Made by a program: the position numbers and the translations under genes. Below, piece after piece: positions 43,991 through 53,568 of a stretch of 64,000 nucleotides of DNA. Every line of letters starts with the position of its first letter. Position 1 is the first letter of the stretch. The stretch comes from Pseudarthrobacter sp. SSS035 (GTDB lineage: Bacteria > Actinomycetota > Actinomycetes > Actinomycetales > Micrococcaceae). The stretch spans positions 4,650,001 to 4,714,000 of the forward strand of contig NZ_CP096882.1 in NCBI RefSeq assembly GCF_023273875.1, written 5' to 3'. The notes beneath the pieces are model-generated. The model was not told where the DNA came from. It saw only the letters and a program-made list of their open reading frames with translations, and made no database searches.

Positions 43991-44518
43991 GTGACATCGG
44001 AGAACATCGACGGCAGGCTCGCCCAGGGATGGGGAGGGGAGGCCCCAAACGGCATACACGTAAATGTCCTTCTTGCCCGACGGGGAAGCCCCACCGCGGC
44101 TTCAATAACCACCGCGTTCACGTCCCCGGCCCCGGGCTTCACGCCGATTCTGGCAAGCCTGGGACCGGACCAGAAATCGTACGTGACGCTTAATCCGCCC
44201 ACCGTGATACTAAACAAGTCCAAGCCGGACACGGATTTTCAGGAGACCTTGATATTCGGCGCGGCCCAAGTCGGCATCGCCCAGGGTGTCCTTGACGCCG
44301 TCGCCGACAGCCTGCTTGCCCCCGATCAGGAAACCATCGTCCTAGTCTCCCTGTGGATAGACCCCAAAGCCGACGACGAAACCGAGGCACGCAAGAACTC
44401 CCGGATCGCTACCGGTCGTGCGGTCCGGGAAGCAATACTCGGCCGTTCCGAGGGCGAACGGCAGGAGCTCGTCAAACAACGCGATCTCATCACACACCCC
44501 TTCTACTCAGGCCAGTAA
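43991..44518 (+). CDS. Formaldehyde-activating enzyme (Fae) family protein
   Basis: A 175-residue Fae homologue. Fae speeds the condensation of formaldehyde with tetrahydromethanopterin in methylotrophs. Conserved segments are IHVNVLLARRGSPTAASI (His23 at the catalytic position), PGFTPILASLGPD, PTVILNKS, IFGAAQVGIAQGVLDAVADSLLAP and the ending THPF. The GTG start has AAGGAG seven bases ahead. It closes an IclR-ALDH-MFS operon and is followed by a terminator. No methanopterin genes are in the window, so the acceptor could be another cofactor; the hxlA/hxlB pair at 4-5 kb gives a second formaldehyde sink. Confidence 0.88.
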   Translation: MTSENIDGRLAQGWGGEAPNGIHVNVLLARRGSPTAASITTAFTSPAPGFTPILASLGPDQKSYVTLNPPTVILNKSKPDTDFQETLIFGAAQVGIAQGVLDAVADSLLAPDQETIVLVSLWIDPKADDETEARKNSRIATGRAVREAILGRSEGERQELVKQRDLITHPFYSGQ

Positions 44519-44530
44519 TACTGCCTAGCT

Positions 44531-44561
44531 GGCGCCGGGTCCGGATTAAGGACCCGGTGCC
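44531..44561 (+). terminator. Terminator after the Fae gene
   Basis: GGCGCCGGGTCC (44531-44542) pairs with GGACCCGGTGCC (44550-44561) with one G-T pair and a 7-base loop, 12 bases after the stop. Confidence 0.8.
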
Positions 44562-44962
44562 GGATGGGGTTCCAAAGCCCCACGGTTGGAATGTCGCCAC
44601 GCTGCAGGTGCCGTGGTGCGAAACTTCATTAACACGTATTGACTGATGAATTGTTTGAGGTACTTCCGCTGGATGGCCAGCGAAGCTGTTGTCCGAAGGA
44701 ACGACGTACGCCTTTTTCGAGGCGGTCCAAGACTGCTCGAAGCAGGTTCGTGGCGCGCTTGTCGAGCAGCTTGGCACCGTCAAGCATCCGTTCTACCGCG
44801 GTAGGCAGCTGACATTTCGCCTCGTGCGTACCGAGGATTAGCCGCCCATTAGCGCGGTGTGTATTCCCGAAGTGGCGAGGGCAAGCGTCGTAAGCGTGAT
44901 CCGAAATGACATCCCTTCGCTCGCCGCGGATCAGGAACAATAGATTTTCGACAGGAATATTA
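44562..44962. other. Gap of about 400 bases
   Basis: No credible gene was found. A minus-strand frame here (THEAKCQLPTAVERMLDGAKLLDKRATNLLRAVLDRLEKG) has a helical, protein-like look and may be the remnant of a gene, but no family is recognised. Confidence 0.35.
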
Positions 44963-45718
44963 ATGTCATGGTGGATTGAGATTTCCACGTGGTCAGGGTG
45001 GATCGGGTGCGTGCTGTCGTCCGTGTTGGCTCTTCCACAGGCCATTGCACTCCTGCGACGCAGGAACGTGTCCGGACTCTCGATTCTGCCATGGCGGGCG
45101 CTGCTGACAGCCAACGCGGCATGGGCGGTGTATGGATGCATAACGGAGCAGATCCCGGTTGTCATACCGAACACCGTATCGGCGACCGTGTCCGCATTCG
45201 TGATCGTTCTCATCGCGCGCGCAAACGGCCGGAACGTTCCCGCCCAGCTGACGGCACCGCTCGTGATCGCGGCCGTTGCTCTATTGGCGGCACCTGTTCC
45301 CGTACTCTTCGGCGTGATCACGATCCTGCCGAGCTTCGTCGGATGGATGGTGCAGCTCCTTCAGATACGTCGCTTCGGGCGTCCGCCGGGCTTGTCGTTC
45401 GGCGGTGTCCTCCTTTACCTGTTCTGCCAATTGACCTGGCTCACATATGCGTTGCCGCGAGGTGAAATCGCGCTCGTCACCTCCGTCTTGCCACTCATTC
45501 TCATCGCCGCTGTCACCGTCCTCGGATACCTGGCTGCCGCGCCGGCCTCCACAGGGGGTACCGACAAGAGCGGAAAGCAGCTGAATACTCGAGCTCGCCG
45601 CCCGACAACGACCGTCGCACCAACATCGTCCCCGCCTAACCCTGGTCTAAGCCCTGATCCACCGAAGGGCTCGCTGTGGACCCCGGGGTTTCGTTGGCAT
45701 ATCAAGACCTGCAGCTGA
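44963..45718 (+). CDS. PQ-loop (SemiSWEET-like) membrane protein
   Basis: A 251-residue protein with six to seven membrane segments. The PQ-loop hallmark is present as LALPQAIALLRRRNVSGLSI near residue 20-40, and a second, weaker one (GWMVQLLQIRRFGRPPGLSF) opens the second half, so two three-helix units lie in tandem. Such proteins carry sugars or amino acids. The start at 44963 follows ACAGGAA. The last 60 residues are hydrophilic and run into the recombinase remnant, so the natural C-terminus may have been replaced. Confidence 0.75.
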   Translation: MSWWIEISTWSGWIGCVLSSVLALPQAIALLRRRNVSGLSILPWRALLTANAAWAVYGCITEQIPVVIPNTVSATVSAFVIVLIARANGRNVPAQLTAPLVIAAVALLAAPVPVLFGVITILPSFVGWMVQLLQIRRFGRPPGLSFGGVLLYLFCQLTWLTYALPRGEIALVTSVLPLILIAAVTVLGYLAAAPASTGGTDKSGKQLNTRARRPTTTVAPTSSPPNPGLSPDPPKGSLWTPGFRWHIKTCS

Positions 45719-46185
45719 ACCGGCCGGCGCATCTGCTTTGCCACGGCAAAGGGCGCAAAGACCGCATCACGCCTCTGGACCGACCCACTGCAGCGGCCCT
45801 GCGCCTATGGGTCGCGCAAAACGGTGACAATCAGCCCGACAGTGCGCTCTTCACCAGGCAAGGCGGCACACGACCCATCAGTCGCGACGCGGTCGCCGCC
45901 AGGCTCCGCCTCCACGGCGGCGAAGCTCTGCCCGAGTCTGGGCACCAAGAACATCACGCCCCACACGCCGCGGCACACCACCGCAATTCGGATGCTCGAT
46001 GCCGGAATCGATATCACCACCATCGCGCTCTGGCTCGGGGACGAATCCACCAATCGACCCAGGCATACCTCCACGCCGACCTGGGGATGAAGGAACGGGC
46101 CCTGAATCGACTCTCACCTCCCGGCACATCCCACCAACGCTATGCCCCTACCGGCCAACTGCTCACCTTCCTCGAGAGCCTTTAG
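45676..46185 (+). pseudogene. XerC/D-like tyrosine recombinase, C-terminal half, frameshifted
   Basis: The sequence reads HLLCHGKGRKDRITPLDRPTAAAL, which is the beta-hairpin with the catalytic Lys, then shifts frame to KNITPHTPRHTTAIRMLDAGIDITTIALWLGDES (HxxRH and a LG(D) variant of the late LGH) and back to STQAYLHADLGMKERAL (Tyr). At least two frameshifts and loss of the N-terminal half make it inactive. Confidence 0.8.
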
Positions 46186-46229
46186 TTATGCCGAACTATT
46201 CACACCGGGGATGGCCCTGACCGGCACCG

Positions 46230-46895
46230 TTGCGTGAACATCGGCATAACCAGGACATCAAGATAATCGATGATCGCGTGCCCGCGGTGGGTCTTACGGC
46301 GGCCACGGTGTCCAGGGCTCCGGTGATGAAAAACGCGTGGGACCGGTACGTCTGGAAGATCGTCGGCTGTCCGTCACCGGCGCGAGGGTTCAGGTCCGGG
46401 ATCCTGCGGACAACCAGGCGCCCGGTGACGCGTTCGCCCTTTTTCCGGGAACTGAGCGCGGTGAACGGTGTTTCGGCGACTAGGCGGCGGAGATCCAACG
46501 GTCCGCGGCTTCGTCGAAGACGGCATCGGTGTACTGGATCGGCGTCCACGCGACCTCCCCGATTCCCGCGTGGGCCTTCCTGATGGCCGGGTCCATGCGG
46601 GCAGTGACTGAAACCTCGGCGCCGGCTTTGGCAGCGGCATTGACGGTGGCGTGCCCGTAGAACGCGGAGTCCGCGCGCAGCAGTACCGTGCCGGCGGCCC
46701 CGCCACGGACGCGTTTGAGGGTGGCCAGGGCGTCGGCGACCAGCCGCGCCGCGGGCGAACCGGCGGAGCCCTTTCCGCAGCCGCTGGGCGACAATGACCG
46801 GCGCCGTGTCCTTCGTGCTGACGGCGGCCAGCAGCGCGTTCAGGCCCCGGACCCCCGGAGTAGCCGTAGCCGGAGCCCTGCTTCTTGTAACCGGA
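46230..46895 (-). pseudogene. IS1380-family transposase, frameshifted remnant
   Basis: On the minus strand GYKKQGSGYGYSG, then LRADSAFYGHATVNAAAKAGAEVSVTARMD (second catalytic Asp), WTPIQYTDAVFDEAADRWISAA and, in another frame, ETPFTALSSRKKGERVTGRLVVRRIPDLNP follow the order of IS1380 group transposases. Both ends are missing and at least two frame changes are needed. Confidence 0.85.
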
Positions 46896-47096
46896 CCCCG
46901 CTATGCGGGCCCGCCGCATTAACGTACAGGTTCTTAGCAAAACCATACGGCCGCAGATCCCGGGAAAGACACCCAAAAAGGTCGGTCGATTCAAGAATCA
47001 CACCCGGTCAGGAGAACCAGCATCACCCTGCCAGCCTGCCCCAGGCCAGCCACGACGAACGCTTACGGCGATTCAGCGGCGCGACAAATCATCATC

Positions 47097-48056
47097 CTAC
47101 AAGTGGCTCACTTGAGACCGTTGGGGCACTACCACGGTCGGCAATCCGCTCTTTTCGACGATCGCGCGCACCTTTCGCGCCTGCGCATCGGAGAGCACGG
47201 CGTTAGGACGATTCATGTGGCGATGGGAGATTAGGCCCATCATCTGCATGGCGGTCTTGAAGCCTCCGATGCCGGACGCATTGCTGCCTGTGATCGGGAC
47301 GCCTTGGAACTCGATTTCGAATAGTTCGATGAGCCGTTGCTGCTCCGCGCGTGCCGCGTCCCAGTCGCCATTTTTGGCGGCATCGTACAGGCGCACATAA
47401 CCCGCCGGATCCACGTTCGCGAGGCCGGGCACCGCCCCATGAGCGCCGCCGAGGAGGGCATAGTCAACGGTTATCTCCGATCCGGTGAGGATTGCAAAGT
47501 CTGGGTGCTGCGCGAAATCGCGCATGACCATGCGCATATTCGCGTCGTCGCCGCTGCTGTCCTTGAGGCCCACAATCGCCTTACGTTTGTAGAGCGACAG
47601 CAGGGTCTCCCGTTCAAGCTTGATGTTCACGCGAGACGGAATGTCGTATGCGATCAATGGCAGATCGACCGCATCGCGGACATAACAGAAGTGATCGATG
47701 ATTTCCGACTGCGCCGTGCGCGTGTAGAACGGCGCAGTCAATACGAGGCCGTCCGCACCGAGCTCGCGCGCCTGCCGGGCGTGCTGAACAGATCGGTCGG
47801 TGGCGGTATCGATGACACCTGCGATCACCGGCACGCGGCCGGCGGCTTCGTCAACAACGGTCTGAATCACTGTTGCACGTCGGGTCTCGTCGAGAAATTC
47901 GACTTCGCTGGAGGACCCGAGAATGAAAAGTCCATGCACCCCTCCGTCGATAAGGTGGCGCACGACACGGCGCAACGACGCGACGTCGACCTGCATGTTG
48001 TGTGTCAGTGGCGTGACGACCGGAGGAACGATACCGTGTAACGAAAGTTTCGCCAT
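47097..48056 (-). CDS. DapA-family aldolase/lyase
   Basis: A 319-residue TIM-barrel enzyme of the dihydrodipicolinate synthase/N-acetylneuraminate lyase family. The Schiff-base Lys165 lies in VGLKDSSGD, Tyr137 in IAYDIPSRVN, and the carboxylate-binding loop is GSSSEVEFL (48-56) instead of the GTTGE of true DapA, so a keto acid other than pyruvate plus semialdehyde is likely. The family also contains hydroxyproline-pathway deaminases and several catabolic aldolases. The start at 48056 has GGAGG 10 bases ahead. It is the last gene of the leftward catabolic set. Confidence 0.9.
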   Translation of the reverse strand: MAKLSLHGIVPPVVTPLTHNMQVDVASLRRVVRHLIDGGVHGLFILGSSSEVEFLDETRRATVIQTVVDEAAGRVPVIAGVIDTATDRSVQHARQARELGADGLVLTAPFYTRTAQSEIIDHFCYVRDAVDLPLIAYDIPSRVNIKLERETLLSLYKRKAIVGLKDSSGDDANMRMVMRDFAQHPDFAILTGSEITVDYALLGGAHGAVPGLANVDPAGYVRLYDAAKNGDWDAARAEQQRLIELFEIEFQGVPITGSNASGIGGFKTAMQMMGLISHRHMNRPNAVLSDAQARKVRAIVEKSGLPTVVVPQRSQVSHL

Positions 48057-48163
48057 TAGATGGTCCTCCAAAGCGCGACGGGCGGTGTGTAGAACGGGTT
48101 GGATATGGTGGCTTGAGTACCGCCAGTGACCACGGCGGTCTTGCCTGCGAGTACCGCCATTGT

Positions 48164-49318
48164 CTACGTGACTCCTTGCTTGTTGTCTTTTTTGGTAAAC
48201 CGCGCCGAGGAGAACATCGAGCTGTCAGATGTCATTGGCACGTCGGTGATCAAGTCGGCGAGAATTTCGCCAATCACGGGGCCGAACTTGAAACCGGTAC
48301 CAGAGAAGCCGCAGGCGTAGGCCACTTGCGAATGGAAAGGATGACGCTCGACGATGTAATTCTCATCGGGAGTCATCGTGTACATACAGGTAATAGCCAA
48401 CTCGCAGGGGCCACTTGCTCCCGGCATGTAGGTATCAAGTATTCGACGCAGATGCTCAACCTCGTCGCTACCGACTTCGCGACCGATTGTGCGAGCTGTC
48501 GTGGGTTCGCCAAGGTCGTGACGACCGATCTTGAGTCCTTGGCCTGCAATTGAAGGCATTCCGTAGTATTCGCCTTCGGGGACGTTCATGGTGAAGTTTG
48601 GTGCGCCCTTCTCAGCCGTCCAAAGGTCTGGTCGTTCGGGCCGGTAGTAGGCATTGACGATTCGAACAACCTGCAGGGGCAGGCCAAGTCCCCGAAGTTG
48701 CTCGGCTGCCCACGGTCCGGCCGTGATCACCAGCCGGCCAGCCTTGTACGAGCCATGTGTGGTTTCGACTCGAACGCCATCGCCGTCGGCGCTCCAGTGC
48801 GTGACTTCTTCTGGCCGGTGGATGACCGCGCCGTTCCGTTCGGCGACTCGGAGGAGCGCTGACATCGCTGGTTCGGGTAGCACGTATCCTGCTTCGCGTT
48901 CATAGGTTGCAGTCATGCCAGGTTGAAGGCGAAAACCCGAGAACTGCTGACGCAACTCATCCTCATCAAGCGGCTCTAAATGGTTCTCAGCCTCCGCACC
49001 TATGCCCAGCCAGCCGGCCGAGTTGAGCGCCGCCTCGTGATTCATGGAGACTTCGCCGATAAGACTCATAATCTTTTGGCTGGATTCGTCTTCGAGCGTG
49101 CGCCATAGTTCGAACGCTCGGTCCACGAGTGGTCTGAACTGGGGGTTCGCATGTGAGCGTCGGATCAGACGGTGGTGGCCGTGGGAAGACCCCTGGTCAT
49201 GCCCTTCGGGGAAGGTGTCGATGCCCAGAACACGCTGCCCGCGCTTGGCCAGGTGGTAGGTGGCGGCGCTACCCATGATCCCAAGACCGACGACAATTGC
49301 GTCGTATCGTTCAGTCAT
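48164..49318 (-). CDS. Monomeric sarcosine/N-methyl amino acid oxidase family flavoenzyme
   Basis: A 384-residue FAD enzyme of the MSOX/MTOX/pipecolate oxidase family. The dinucleotide loop GLGIMGSA is at residues 11-18, then GSSHGHHRLIRRSH near 39-52 (residues near the covalent-flavin site), ITAGPWA, and Cys311 in TCMYTMTPDENYIVE, the position of the cysteine that binds FAD covalently. Such enzymes oxidise N-methyl amino acids, giving the amine, formaldehyde and hydrogen peroxide. It overlaps the aminotransferase stop by four bases. It would be a direct source of formaldehyde for hxlA or Fae. Confidence 0.9.
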   Translation of the reverse strand: MTERYDAIVVGLGIMGSAATYHLAKRGQRVLGIDTFPEGHDQGSSHGHHRLIRRSHANPQFRPLVDRAFELWRTLEDESSQKIMSLIGEVSMNHEAALNSAGWLGIGAEAENHLEPLDEDELRQQFSGFRLQPGMTATYEREAGYVLPEPAMSALLRVAERNGAVIHRPEEVTHWSADGDGVRVETTHGSYKAGRLVITAGPWAAEQLRGLGLPLQVVRIVNAYYRPERPDLWTAEKGAPNFTMNVPEGEYYGMPSIAGQGLKIGRHDLGEPTTARTIGREVGSDEVEHLRRILDTYMPGASGPCELAITCMYTMTPDENYIVERHPFHSQVAYACGFSGTGFKFGPVIGEILADLITDVPMTSDSSMFSSARFTKKDNKQGVT

Positions 49319-50472
49319 TGCTTGTCATCCTTTTGATCGCTGCATCCGAGTTTCAGCCTGGAAACGGCCTCTGCCACGTCGTGATCGTCAACCGTGATTG
49401 TTAGTCGGACGTGTTGCCGTCCGGAGTCTCCGTAGATCTCGCCCGGTACACCGATCACGCCGCGGTGCGCCAACCACTCGGCTATCTGCCAGCAGTCCTC
49501 ACCTTCGCGGCGGACCCAGAAATAGAGGCCGCCGTCGGAGTGGTCGATGACGAACCCTGCCGCTTCGAGGGCGGGTCGCAGGGCAAGGCGCCTGCTCAAG
49601 TACCGTTCACGCTGCTCTGCGACATGTTCGTCGTCATCCAAAGCGGCGATCATGGCCGCTTGTACGGGCGAGGGCACCATTTGGCCCATATGCTTGCGAT
49701 ATTCGAGCAACTTCGCGAGCAGCGCCTGGTCTCCGGCGAGAAATCCCGCGCGGTAGCCGGCAAGATTGGATCGTTTCGACAAGGAGCTGCAGATCAGGAT
49801 TCCTGAAGAATCGTCGTCACATACGTCGGGGTGCAAGATCGAGACCGGTTCCTGTGTCCAGCCGAACTCGAGGTAGCACTCGTCGCTTACTACCAGCGTG
49901 CCCGTGCTGCGGGCGCGCGACAGGATGTGGCGAAGATCCGCGCTGCCGAGTATTCGTCCCTCGGGATTGCTAGGCGAGGTTAGCCAAAGCATTGCGACAC
50001 CTGTGGTGTCAACCTCGCACGGATCGAGGTAGCGCACAATCTGAGATTGTGTGGCCAAAGCCCCGATTTCGTATGTGGGGTAGCCGAGATCGGGTATAGC
50101 GATCACGTCGTCCTTACCGAGGCCCAGGAAAGCGGGCAGCTGAGAAATCACTTCCTTCGATCCAATGGTCGGCAGCACCATTTCCGGCGTCAGGCAGCGA
50201 ATGCCGCCCCGTCGAGCGAGGTAGTTCACCACAGCGGCCCGCAATGTGACAGAACCCTCTGTCGAGGGGTATCCGGGCGCATCAACAGCACCTATCAACG
50301 CATCGCGAATGACGCGTGGGGTCGGGTCGACCGGTGCCCCCATGGACAGGTCGATGGTGCCATCGGGATGCTTTTGAGCTAATTCCCACAGCGGCGCAAG
50401 CCGGTTCCAGGGGAACTCGGGGAACAGGCGATCAGCAGTAGTTGCCGACCAACGTGGTTCGGTCGTTCTCAT
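49315..50472 (-). CDS. Class I/II aminotransferase, DapC-like
   Basis: A 385-residue PLP transaminase close to the actinobacterial succinyldiaminopimelate transaminases (FPWNRLAPLWELAQKHPDGTIDLSMGAPVDPTP at the start, GYPSTEGSVTLRAA). The PLP Lys233 is in SSLSKRSNLAGYRAGF, and SDECYLEFGW carries the Asp and Tyr contacts. In this catabolic neighbourhood it more likely deaminates a lysine-like or methylated amino acid to a 2-oxo acid than makes lysine. It overlaps the aldehyde dehydrogenase upstream and the oxidase downstream by four bases each. Confidence 0.88.
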   Translation of the reverse strand: MRTTEPRWSATTADRLFPEFPWNRLAPLWELAQKHPDGTIDLSMGAPVDPTPRVIRDALIGAVDAPGYPSTEGSVTLRAAVVNYLARRGGIRCLTPEMVLPTIGSKEVISQLPAFLGLGKDDVIAIPDLGYPTYEIGALATQSQIVRYLDPCEVDTTGVAMLWLTSPSNPEGRILGSADLRHILSRARSTGTLVVSDECYLEFGWTQEPVSILHPDVCDDDSSGILICSSLSKRSNLAGYRAGFLAGDQALLAKLLEYRKHMGQMVPSPVQAAMIAALDDDEHVAEQRERYLSRRLALRPALEAAGFVIDHSDGGLYFWVRREGEDCWQIAEWLAHRGVIGVPGEIYGDSGRQHVRLTITVDDHDVAEAVSRLKLGCSDQKDDKQ

Positions 50473-51920
50473 GATTCCTCAACCTTCAGGACTGGAATTT
50501 GCACGGCTTTGACTTCAAGGAACTCGTCCATTCCCCAACGCCCCATTTCGCGTCCGTTTCCGGACTGTTTGTAGCCACCAAAGGGCGCCGCGGGATTCCA
50601 ATCCGCCCCGTTGATGTCAACACGACCGGTACGAAGACGCTGCGCAACTGCAAATGCTTCGTCCACATCGGTGCCCCAGACCGCACCGCCCAGCCCGTAA
50701 GACGTCGCATTTGCAATGGAGATGGCGTCGTCGACATCGTCGTAGGGTAGAACCACGAGGACAGGCCCAAAGACTTCTTCCTGAGCGATCCGCGATTGAG
50801 GCGGAAGCCCTGCGATGACAGTCGGACGGATGTAGTGCCCCGATGAGAGTCCATCTGGGCGTTGCGAACCGCCCGCTATGACGGTGCCACCATCGGCGAC
50901 CGCATCTTCGATGAAGGCCAGCACAGAATCGCGTTGGGCCGATGAGATCACGGGACCAAGGTCAGTACCGGCGGCGAGGGGATCGCCGACAACGAGATTG
51001 TTTGCGACGGATGCGGCGATCTCGAGTGTTGCCTCGAGTTGCTGTTGAGGAACCAACAGACGCGTCCATGCGGCACAGGTTTGTCCGCTGTTGAACATGA
51101 CGTTCTCGACGGTGGCCGACACTGCGCGTTCAAGGTCCGCATCGGGCAGCACCACACTGGCGGACTTGCCACCCAGTTCGAGGCAGACACGTTTCACTGT
51201 GGCGGCAGAAGCCGAAGCCACCCTACGACCTACTCCAACAGATCCGGTGAAGGAGACGACGTCAACATCAGGATGGCTCGAGAGCAACTCGCCGACCTCC
51301 GCACCGGGCCCAGGAACGAGGTTGAACACTCCCGACGGGAGGCCGATCTCCTCGAAGGCGTCGGCGAGGATGAAGGCAGAAAGCGGGGTCAGCTCGGCCG
51401 GCTTGGCGACAACCGGGCACCCGGCCGCCAAGGCCGGCGCCACCTTCGCCATCAGCTGATAGAGCGGATAGTTCCACGGCGTTATCGCGGCGACCACACC
51501 GGCGGCTTCTCTTAAGACACGTGTATGTCGCACGTCCTCCCTGAAGGAGAATGTCAGCAAAAGTTCGGCGTATTGATCCAGCACCGCGAGCGCTTGTCCC
51601 AGGTGAGAAGAGAGCGCTATATCAGCTGGGGCCCCCACTTCTGCGACCAGAGTTTCCACCAGCAGGTCTGTCCGCTCGCGCAATGCGGTTGACAGGTCCC
51701 GAAGCACGACACTGCGGTGCTGCGGAGTGGTACAACTCCATGGTCCGTAGGCACGCTTCGCAGCTCCGACCGCCTCGGCCGCATCTTCGGCCGTGGCTGT
51801 GCGGATGGTGCCGATGATCTGCTCGGTCGCTGGATTTTCAACCCGGCAGATCTCGCCTCGCGGCGCGGTCCAGGCACCCCCAACGAAGATTGTGTCCCGG
51901 ATCCATTCCGGCCTGCTCAT
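50469..51920 (-). CDS. Aldehyde dehydrogenase
   Basis: A 483-residue aldehyde dehydrogenase of the betaine-aldehyde/aminobutyraldehyde type: ITPWNYPLYQLMAKVAPALAAGC, the base Glu in CLELGGKSASV, the Cys in NSGQTCAAWTRL, and FGGYKQSGNGREMG near the end. Coming after a TPP-dependent decarboxylase and before an aminotransferase, it probably oxidises the aldehyde produced by decarboxylation of a 2-oxo acid. It overlaps both neighbours by four bases. Confidence 0.93.
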   Translation of the reverse strand: MSRPEWIRDTIFVGGAWTAPRGEICRVENPATEQIIGTIRTATAEDAAEAVGAAKRAYGPWSCTTPQHRSVVLRDLSTALRERTDLLVETLVAEVGAPADIALSSHLGQALAVLDQYAELLLTFSFREDVRHTRVLREAAGVVAAITPWNYPLYQLMAKVAPALAAGCPVVAKPAELTPLSAFILADAFEEIGLPSGVFNLVPGPGAEVGELLSSHPDVDVVSFTGSVGVGRRVASASAATVKRVCLELGGKSASVVLPDADLERAVSATVENVMFNSGQTCAAWTRLLVPQQQLEATLEIAASVANNLVVGDPLAAGTDLGPVISSAQRDSVLAFIEDAVADGGTVIAGGSQRPDGLSSGHYIRPTVIAGLPPQSRIAQEEVFGPVLVVLPYDDVDDAISIANATSYGLGGAVWGTDVDEAFAVAQRLRTGRVDINGADWNPAAPFGGYKQSGNGREMGRWGMDEFLEVKAVQIPVLKVEES

Positions 51921-53509
51921 GCTGAACCACCTTCGCGGACATGCAGGACCGTCGGACGGTCGGCCACAAAGGCTTTGGCGAGCTCTTCGGAGAGTCGCTC
52001 AGGACTTTCGATCGTGATTCCGTGGCATCCGAGAGCCCTGCCCGCCGCAGCGAAGTCCGGAGAGGGCAAATCGACGCCGAGCGGTTCATAGCCACGAAGA
52101 CCCATGTTCGTGCGAATCTGGCCATATCCGCCGTTGTCGATAACGATGAGCGGGAGGGCCAAACCCTCAGCCGCTGCCGCCGCCAGTTCAGGAAGGGTGA
52201 ACATGACGCCACCGTCTCCCATTACGGCCACTACTTGGCGCTCAGGCATTGCAACCTTCGCACCAATGGCCGCCGGCAGTCCATACCCAAGCGTTCCGCT
52301 TCCTGTCGGGTAAAGAAAAGCACCGGGGGTGTGGAGCGGCAAGTTTGCCCGCAGCCCGTAGTAACAGGCGGCAGCAGAATCGCCAGCGACGATGGCATCG
52401 CGGTCCAGTACCGCTGCGATGGCTTTCATCTCGTGCTCCCAAAGCGCTCCCTCAAGCGCTGCCTCTTCATGCACCCGCGAGACCCAGGAAGCGGATTCAC
52501 GCTTGCCGCCATCACCATGGCTCGAAGCCCCGAGCAGATCCAGAAGTGAGCGCAATGCAGTCGTCGCGTCGCTGACCAGGGAAACGTCAGGGCGTACGTT
52601 GACACCGATCTGGCGCGGATCAATGTCGATTCTCACGAGCGTCCCGTCGAGGGTCCAGCCACCGTTCCACAGGTCGGATGATCCGAAATCTGTGCCCACT
52701 GCGATGAGGACGTCTCGAGAGCGAGCCCATTCGGCAACAGTGTGCAGGTGGGCTCCTGCGCCGAGCGACAAGGGGTGATCTTCGGGAATTATTCCCTTGC
52801 CGTTGGTTGTAGTGACCACGGCGGCTCCGAGTTTTTCGGCCAGTCGAAGTACTTCGGCCGAGGCTGCACGTGCCCCTCCGCCCACGACAATTCCAGGTCG
52901 AGAACATTCAGCGAGCGCAACGGCAGCTCGTTTGAGCTGACCTACCGGGGCGCTGACGACCGATGTTGCCAACGGCAGTCCGACCTCAGTGTCGGCCACC
53001 TCATCGAGGACATCGATCGGGATTTCTACATGTACTGGCCGGGGCCTGCCCGCGGTCATGTCGGCGAAGGCCTGCGTGATGGCGTCACCAATCTCGTCAA
53101 CGGAGCTCACTCGATGGCTAACCGCGACGACGGCGTCGACCGCTGCCTGCTGATCCTTGACCTCGTGAAGATGGCCCGTACTACCGTGGGGGTGTCGAAG
53201 CGGCATCCCGGGAGAAACCATCAGCACGGGGATCGAATCGGCATACGACTGGCTCAACGCGGCAAGAGTGTTGAGCACCGCGGGTCCGGCCGTGACCAAA
53301 GCGACGCCCGGCCTTCCCGAAACCCGCGCGAACCCATCTGCGGCAAAACCGCAGCCCTGCTCATGTCGCGACAAAAAATGTCTGATGTTATTGCTCGCGA
53401 GATGTTCGTAGATGGGCAGATTGTGATTACCCGGTATCCCGAAAACTACGTCGGTACCGTGTGCGGCGAGGCTGCGCGCAACAGCCTCGCCGCCGGTCAT
53501 GAGTGCCAT
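51917..53509 (-). CDS. Thiamine-diphosphate-dependent decarboxylase (benzoylformate decarboxylase/acetolactate synthase family)
   Basis: A 530-residue TPP enzyme. The glutamate that activates the cofactor is Glu50 in SRHEQGCGFAADGFAR, and the metal motif is MGDGGVMFTLPELAAAAAEGLALPLIVIDNGGYG near the C-terminus. The middle domain lacks a clear FAD signature. A 2-oxo acid decarboxylase role fits its place between an aldehyde dehydrogenase and the importer genes; sulphoacetaldehyde or acetolactate activity is an alternative. It begins the enzyme part of the leftward operon, 59 bases after the importer's lipoprotein gene. Confidence 0.9.
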   Translation of the reverse strand: MALMTGGEAVARSLAAHGTDVVFGIPGNHNLPIYEHLASNNIRHFLSRHEQGCGFAADGFARVSGRPGVALVTAGPAVLNTLAALSQSYADSIPVLMVSPGMPLRHPHGSTGHLHEVKDQQAAVDAVVAVSHRVSSVDEIGDAITQAFADMTAGRPRPVHVEIPIDVLDEVADTEVGLPLATSVVSAPVGQLKRAAVALAECSRPGIVVGGGARAASAEVLRLAEKLGAAVVTTTNGKGIIPEDHPLSLGAGAHLHTVAEWARSRDVLIAVGTDFGSSDLWNGGWTLDGTLVRIDIDPRQIGVNVRPDVSLVSDATTALRSLLDLLGASSHGDGGKRESASWVSRVHEEAALEGALWEHEMKAIAAVLDRDAIVAGDSAAACYYGLRANLPLHTPGAFLYPTGSGTLGYGLPAAIGAKVAMPERQVVAVMGDGGVMFTLPELAAAAAEGLALPLIVIDNGGYGQIRTNMGLRGYEPLGVDLPSPDFAAAGRALGCHGITIESPERLSEELAKAFVADRPTVLHVREGGSA

Positions 53510-53568
53510 GTGCTCTGTCCTTCATTTGATGGTGTGGCCCGGTAAGGCCTGGTTTTGGGTTGTTGCGG

